NCBI GenBank assembly: GCA_019638615.1
Contig: JAHBTL010000010.1
Location: 1-64,000 of the forward strand
Source: Chitinophagaceae bacterium
Lineage (GTDB): Bacteria; Bacteroidota; Bacteroidia; Chitinophagales; Chitinophagaceae
DNA: 64,000 nucleotides
Reading direction: 5' to 3'
Within the stretch, counting starts at the first letter, position 1. Every line of letters starts with the position of its first letter. The notes below the pieces were generated by a model that saw nothing but the letters and a program-made list of their open reading frames with translations, did no database searches and was not told the DNA's origin. Position numbers and translations under genes: made by a program. Shown piece after piece: positions 62,027-64,000 of this stretch.

Positions 62027-62953
62027 TTATTTCATCTGTTTTTCTTTGAATTCCCGTGCCAACTGACCGGCAGTTATAAAGCGCCCCCCGCGATCAAGCA
62101 ATAAACCGCATAACGCGTCCAGCCCGGATATCGCTTTGTCGCCACAATTTTCTACGATGAAAGGCAATGGAGTAACCGAGCACTCACCAAAATCGAGAGC
62201 GCCCTGGGGCATAGGATAAAACTCCCAGGGATGAAAATAAAAACACAATACCGGCCTTTCCCCTTTATTCCGCACATAACGCAAAAAACCCTCTGCCTTT
62301 TCCATTACCGCGCCGGAAGATTTTGTTCGGAATAAAGGCCATTGATCGCGATCCCGCTGAAATGGATCTTTGCTTTCCATTTCCAGGTCGCAGAAGTTGG
62401 GAATCTCTACAATATTCATTGTCCCCTTCTTTGTCCAGTCCTCATTGGAAGGATGATAAGGAACAAATGGCTCTCCATAAAAATATAAAGGAAGTGAGGC
62501 ATCAGATATATAGCCTAAAGACTCCAGCACATTTACCACCTGCGTGCTACCCCATAAACGGGGACAACGAAAACTTACAGGTTGCTCGCCTGTGATGTCA
62601 GAAATGATCTTAGTCGCATCCTTTAGCCTTCCTTCCACTTCATAGGGCAGTATAGGCCAATTGTTTGGCAACGGGAAGATTGGATCTCCAAGCGTTTCGT
62701 GTAGTAACCCGTGACAGCCTGTTTCATGACCGGCTTGTTTCACTTTCAATACCCATTCAGGATTATGCATCGCCGCGTGACCAGTCCAGTAAAAAGTAGC
62801 TCCGAGATTGTATTTTTTCAAGATCTCCAGGATAGGGTCGGTTCCTTTCTGAACGCCGTCATAGTACGTGGTATAAGATCCGATGTCTGTTTCCATATCG
62901 AAACCAAGCACCACATCAAATGATGTTTCGTTTTCTTCTTGTAGTGTATGCAC
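62027..62953 (-). CDS. polysaccharide deacetylase family protein
   Basis: 308 residues of the NodB-homology fold: GFDMETDIGSY (D19, E21, D23), GHETGCHGLLHE (H81 and H85, the HxxxH pair), RCPRLWGST and HPWEFYP. Such enzymes remove acetyl or related groups from sugars or amides. No signal peptide is visible, so it may act in the cytosol on small molecules, as allantoinase-type relatives do. It stands 9 bp after the M24-fold gene and 2 bp before rhaM. Confidence 0.87.
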   Translation of the reverse strand: MHTLQEENETSFDVVLGFDMETDIGSYTTYYDGVQKGTDPILEILKKYNLGATFYWTGHAAMHNPEWVLKVKQAGHETGCHGLLHETLGDPIFPLPNNWPILPYEVEGRLKDATKIISDITGEQPVSFRCPRLWGSTQVVNVLESLGYISDASLPLYFYGEPFVPYHPSNEDWTKKGTMNIVEIPNFCDLEMESKDPFQRDRDQWPLFRTKSSGAVMEKAEGFLRYVRNKGERPVLCFYFHPWEFYPMPQGALDFGECSVTPLPFIVENCGDKAISGLDALCGLLLDRGGRFITAGQLAREFKEKQMK

Positions 62954-62962
62954 GACTAAAAT

Positions 62963-64000
62963 TTAATCGTTGAGAAAATAAGCATCCATGTACGGACTGA
63001 GCGGAACGATGCCATTGTCGTTTACTTCATAACCCGTTTCAATTCTTAAACCGTGAAATTCGGGATGCCCAAAAAAACTGATGTCCACACATATCATCAT
63101 TCCGGGTTCCAGCACATCCTTGCTGTGTGGTCCGAAAAAAGGAGATTCGGCTTCGTGTAAACCAATGGTATGCACAAACGGACATACCAGGTATTGTGAG
63201 AGTTGTTGTTCTTCGAAATAAGCGCGCGCAGGGGCATCCAGTTCTTTTCCTGTTTTTCCGATCTTTAAGCCTTCCCGGGTTCTCTTAAATGCCTCCTTCA
63301 GGTGATTCACTGCTATTTGCTGCCTATCCGTATACTTTCCTGAAACCGGGAATACATCTCCCACCACCCCCGCATATCCGTTCACTTTGGGAGAGATGCC
63401 GATCATCACGAGCTCCCCGTCTTCCAATAATTTTGAACTGGCCGTAGGAACCACGGCGTTAGAGCGCGCGCCGCTGCCAACAATCGTTCCAAATCCAAAG
63501 CCGCTGGCGCTCCTGCTTCTTACAGCATACTCGCCTGCAGCCGCCACTTCAATTTCGGATACTCCTTTGGTCGTTTTTGCTTTCATCGCGTCATACGCGG
63601 CATCTGCCAGTTTAAAGGCAGCCCTTATTTGCTCTCTTTCCCATTCCGACTTTATATATCGCAGCCGGACATATGCATCGGTAATATCCACCAGCTCAAC
63701 CCCGCTGAAGCCTTCCAAGATTTGCTGGTAACCTGCCGCGGGCATTCGTCCCGCACCTACCAGCCCAACGCGTTTGATATTACCCAGCCTGCCGGTCAAC
63801 TCTTCAAATAATTTTTTAAAATCAATGATAGTGGCATTGGGATATTCCTCATCAGGTACCATAAAAACGGTAAAATTCCTCGTCTCGGTGATCATGCTGT
63901 CCAGTTTGGCGAATGGCTCGCTTTCCGGTCCTCCCAGTATCATGGGTTCTCCCTGCCTGGGTACGAGTACGGCCCCGCTTTCAAACTGGGGGCACCAGCC
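62963..64000 (-). CDS. M24-fold (Xaa-Pro peptidase/creatinase-like) protein, partial, metal ligands missing
   Basis: The reading frame continues open to the window edge (346 codons visible; upstream part missing), ending at 62963. The fold is M24: N-terminal segment, GAGRMPAAG, YAVRSRSASGFGFGTIVGSG, HTIGLHEAESP and RIETGYEVND. The usual metal-binding Asp pair is absent: where pepP has MDFG..GYCADLTRT, this protein has MIGISPKVNGYAGVVGDV. The third Glu is replaced (CVDISFF), while the His and last Glu persist. Creatinase has the same fold without metal, so a non-metallo hydrolase is a fair guess. First visible gene of the operon. Confidence 0.87.
   Translation of the reverse strand, partial: GWCPQFESGAVLVPRQGEPMILGGPESEPFAKLDSMITETRNFTVFMVPDEEYPNATIIDFKKLFEELTGRLGNIKRVGLVGAGRMPAAGYQQILEGFSGVELVDITDAYVRLRYIKSEWEREQIRAAFKLADAAYDAMKAKTTKGVSEIEVAAAGEYAVRSRSASGFGFGTIVGSGARSNAVVPTASSKLLEDGELVMIGISPKVNGYAGVVGDVFPVSGKYTDRQQIAVNHLKEAFKRTREGLKIGKTGKELDAPARAYFEEQQLSQYLVCPFVHTIGLHEAESPFFGPHSKDVLEPGMMICVDISFFGHPEFHGLRIETGYEVNDNGIVPLSPYMDAYFLND

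Noticed and set aside
1-64000. CRISPR array, rRNA, tRNA or prophage
   Set aside because: No regularly spaced identical repeats, no tRNA-like arms with the TTCGA loop, and no phage structural genes were noticed on either strand.

Overview
The window looks like chromosomal DNA of a Bacteroidota member, most likely a soil or freshwater Chitinophagaceae-type organism (inference). Signs are: sigma-ABfr-style -7 boxes (TAnnTTTG) next to genes, a gliding/type IX secretion (T9SS) pair (giant PKD/CHU_C protein plus PorP/SprF-like protein), a TonB receptor with a carboxypeptidase-like N-terminal domain, DUF1573 and DUF5687 proteins, PepSY-like proteins, many lipoproteins and frequent TTG starts. No rRNA, tRNA, CRISPR array, prophage or intact transposase gene was seen.

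Layout. 0.3-9.1 kb: yajQ, secreted and lipoprotein hypotheticals, a Gfo/Idh/MocA oxidoreductase, DUF3467, an outer-membrane pair (PorV/PorQ-like plus helix-hairpin-helix protein), a repeat-rich gap, and tandem DUF1573 genes. 9.2-18.4 kb: thioredoxin-like protein, malate dehydrogenase, an octapeptide-repeat exported protein, purM, ribF, the three-gene unit DUF5687 permease/ABC ATPase/YggS, and an acyl-CoA dehydrogenase. 18.6-28.6 kb: cation efflux (CDF), SlyD-like isomerase, a His/Cys-rich small protein + ZnuD-like TonB receptor + lipoprotein, rarA, ElaA-type acetyltransferase, DUF6089, and a 29-residue membrane peptide. 28.7-34.2 kb: a minus-strand run of three exported phosphohydrolases and an M1 peptidase. 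34.3-38.4 kb: PepSY-like protein, a nonsense-interrupted lipoprotein gene, and the housekeeping unit pepP-pssA-purS-rsmI. 38.8-51.9 kb: stand-alone receiver protein, PQQ-type dehydrogenase, recG, the T9SS pair, a coiled-coil protein, a small porin-like protein and a carboxypeptidase-regulatory-like protein. 51.9-56.8 kb: multi-TM protein, hypothetical, M42 peptidase, UbiA-like prenyltransferase, lipoprotein, LuxE-like acyltransferase. 57-64 kb: a tight seven-gene minus-strand operon around L-rhamnose mutarotase and a RhaT-like transporter, with a polysaccharide deacetylase, DUF6786, a Tat-exported TIM-barrel protein, an oxidoreductase and an M24-fold protein that lacks metal ligands; it runs off the right edge.

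The most unusual content is (1) a family of small elements with about 21-bp terminal inverted repeats, two of them flanked by perfect 9-bp direct repeats (9.8 and 20.1 kb), a third at 38.5 kb and a decayed relative at 0.2 kb; (2) the 57-64 kb operon with its pseudo-metallopeptidase; (3) the His/Cys small protein-TonB receptor-lipoprotein trio; (4) an exported protein made of ten exact octapeptide repeats; and (5) genes whose family-like N-terminus begins at a non-standard codon (ribF, the UbiA gene).
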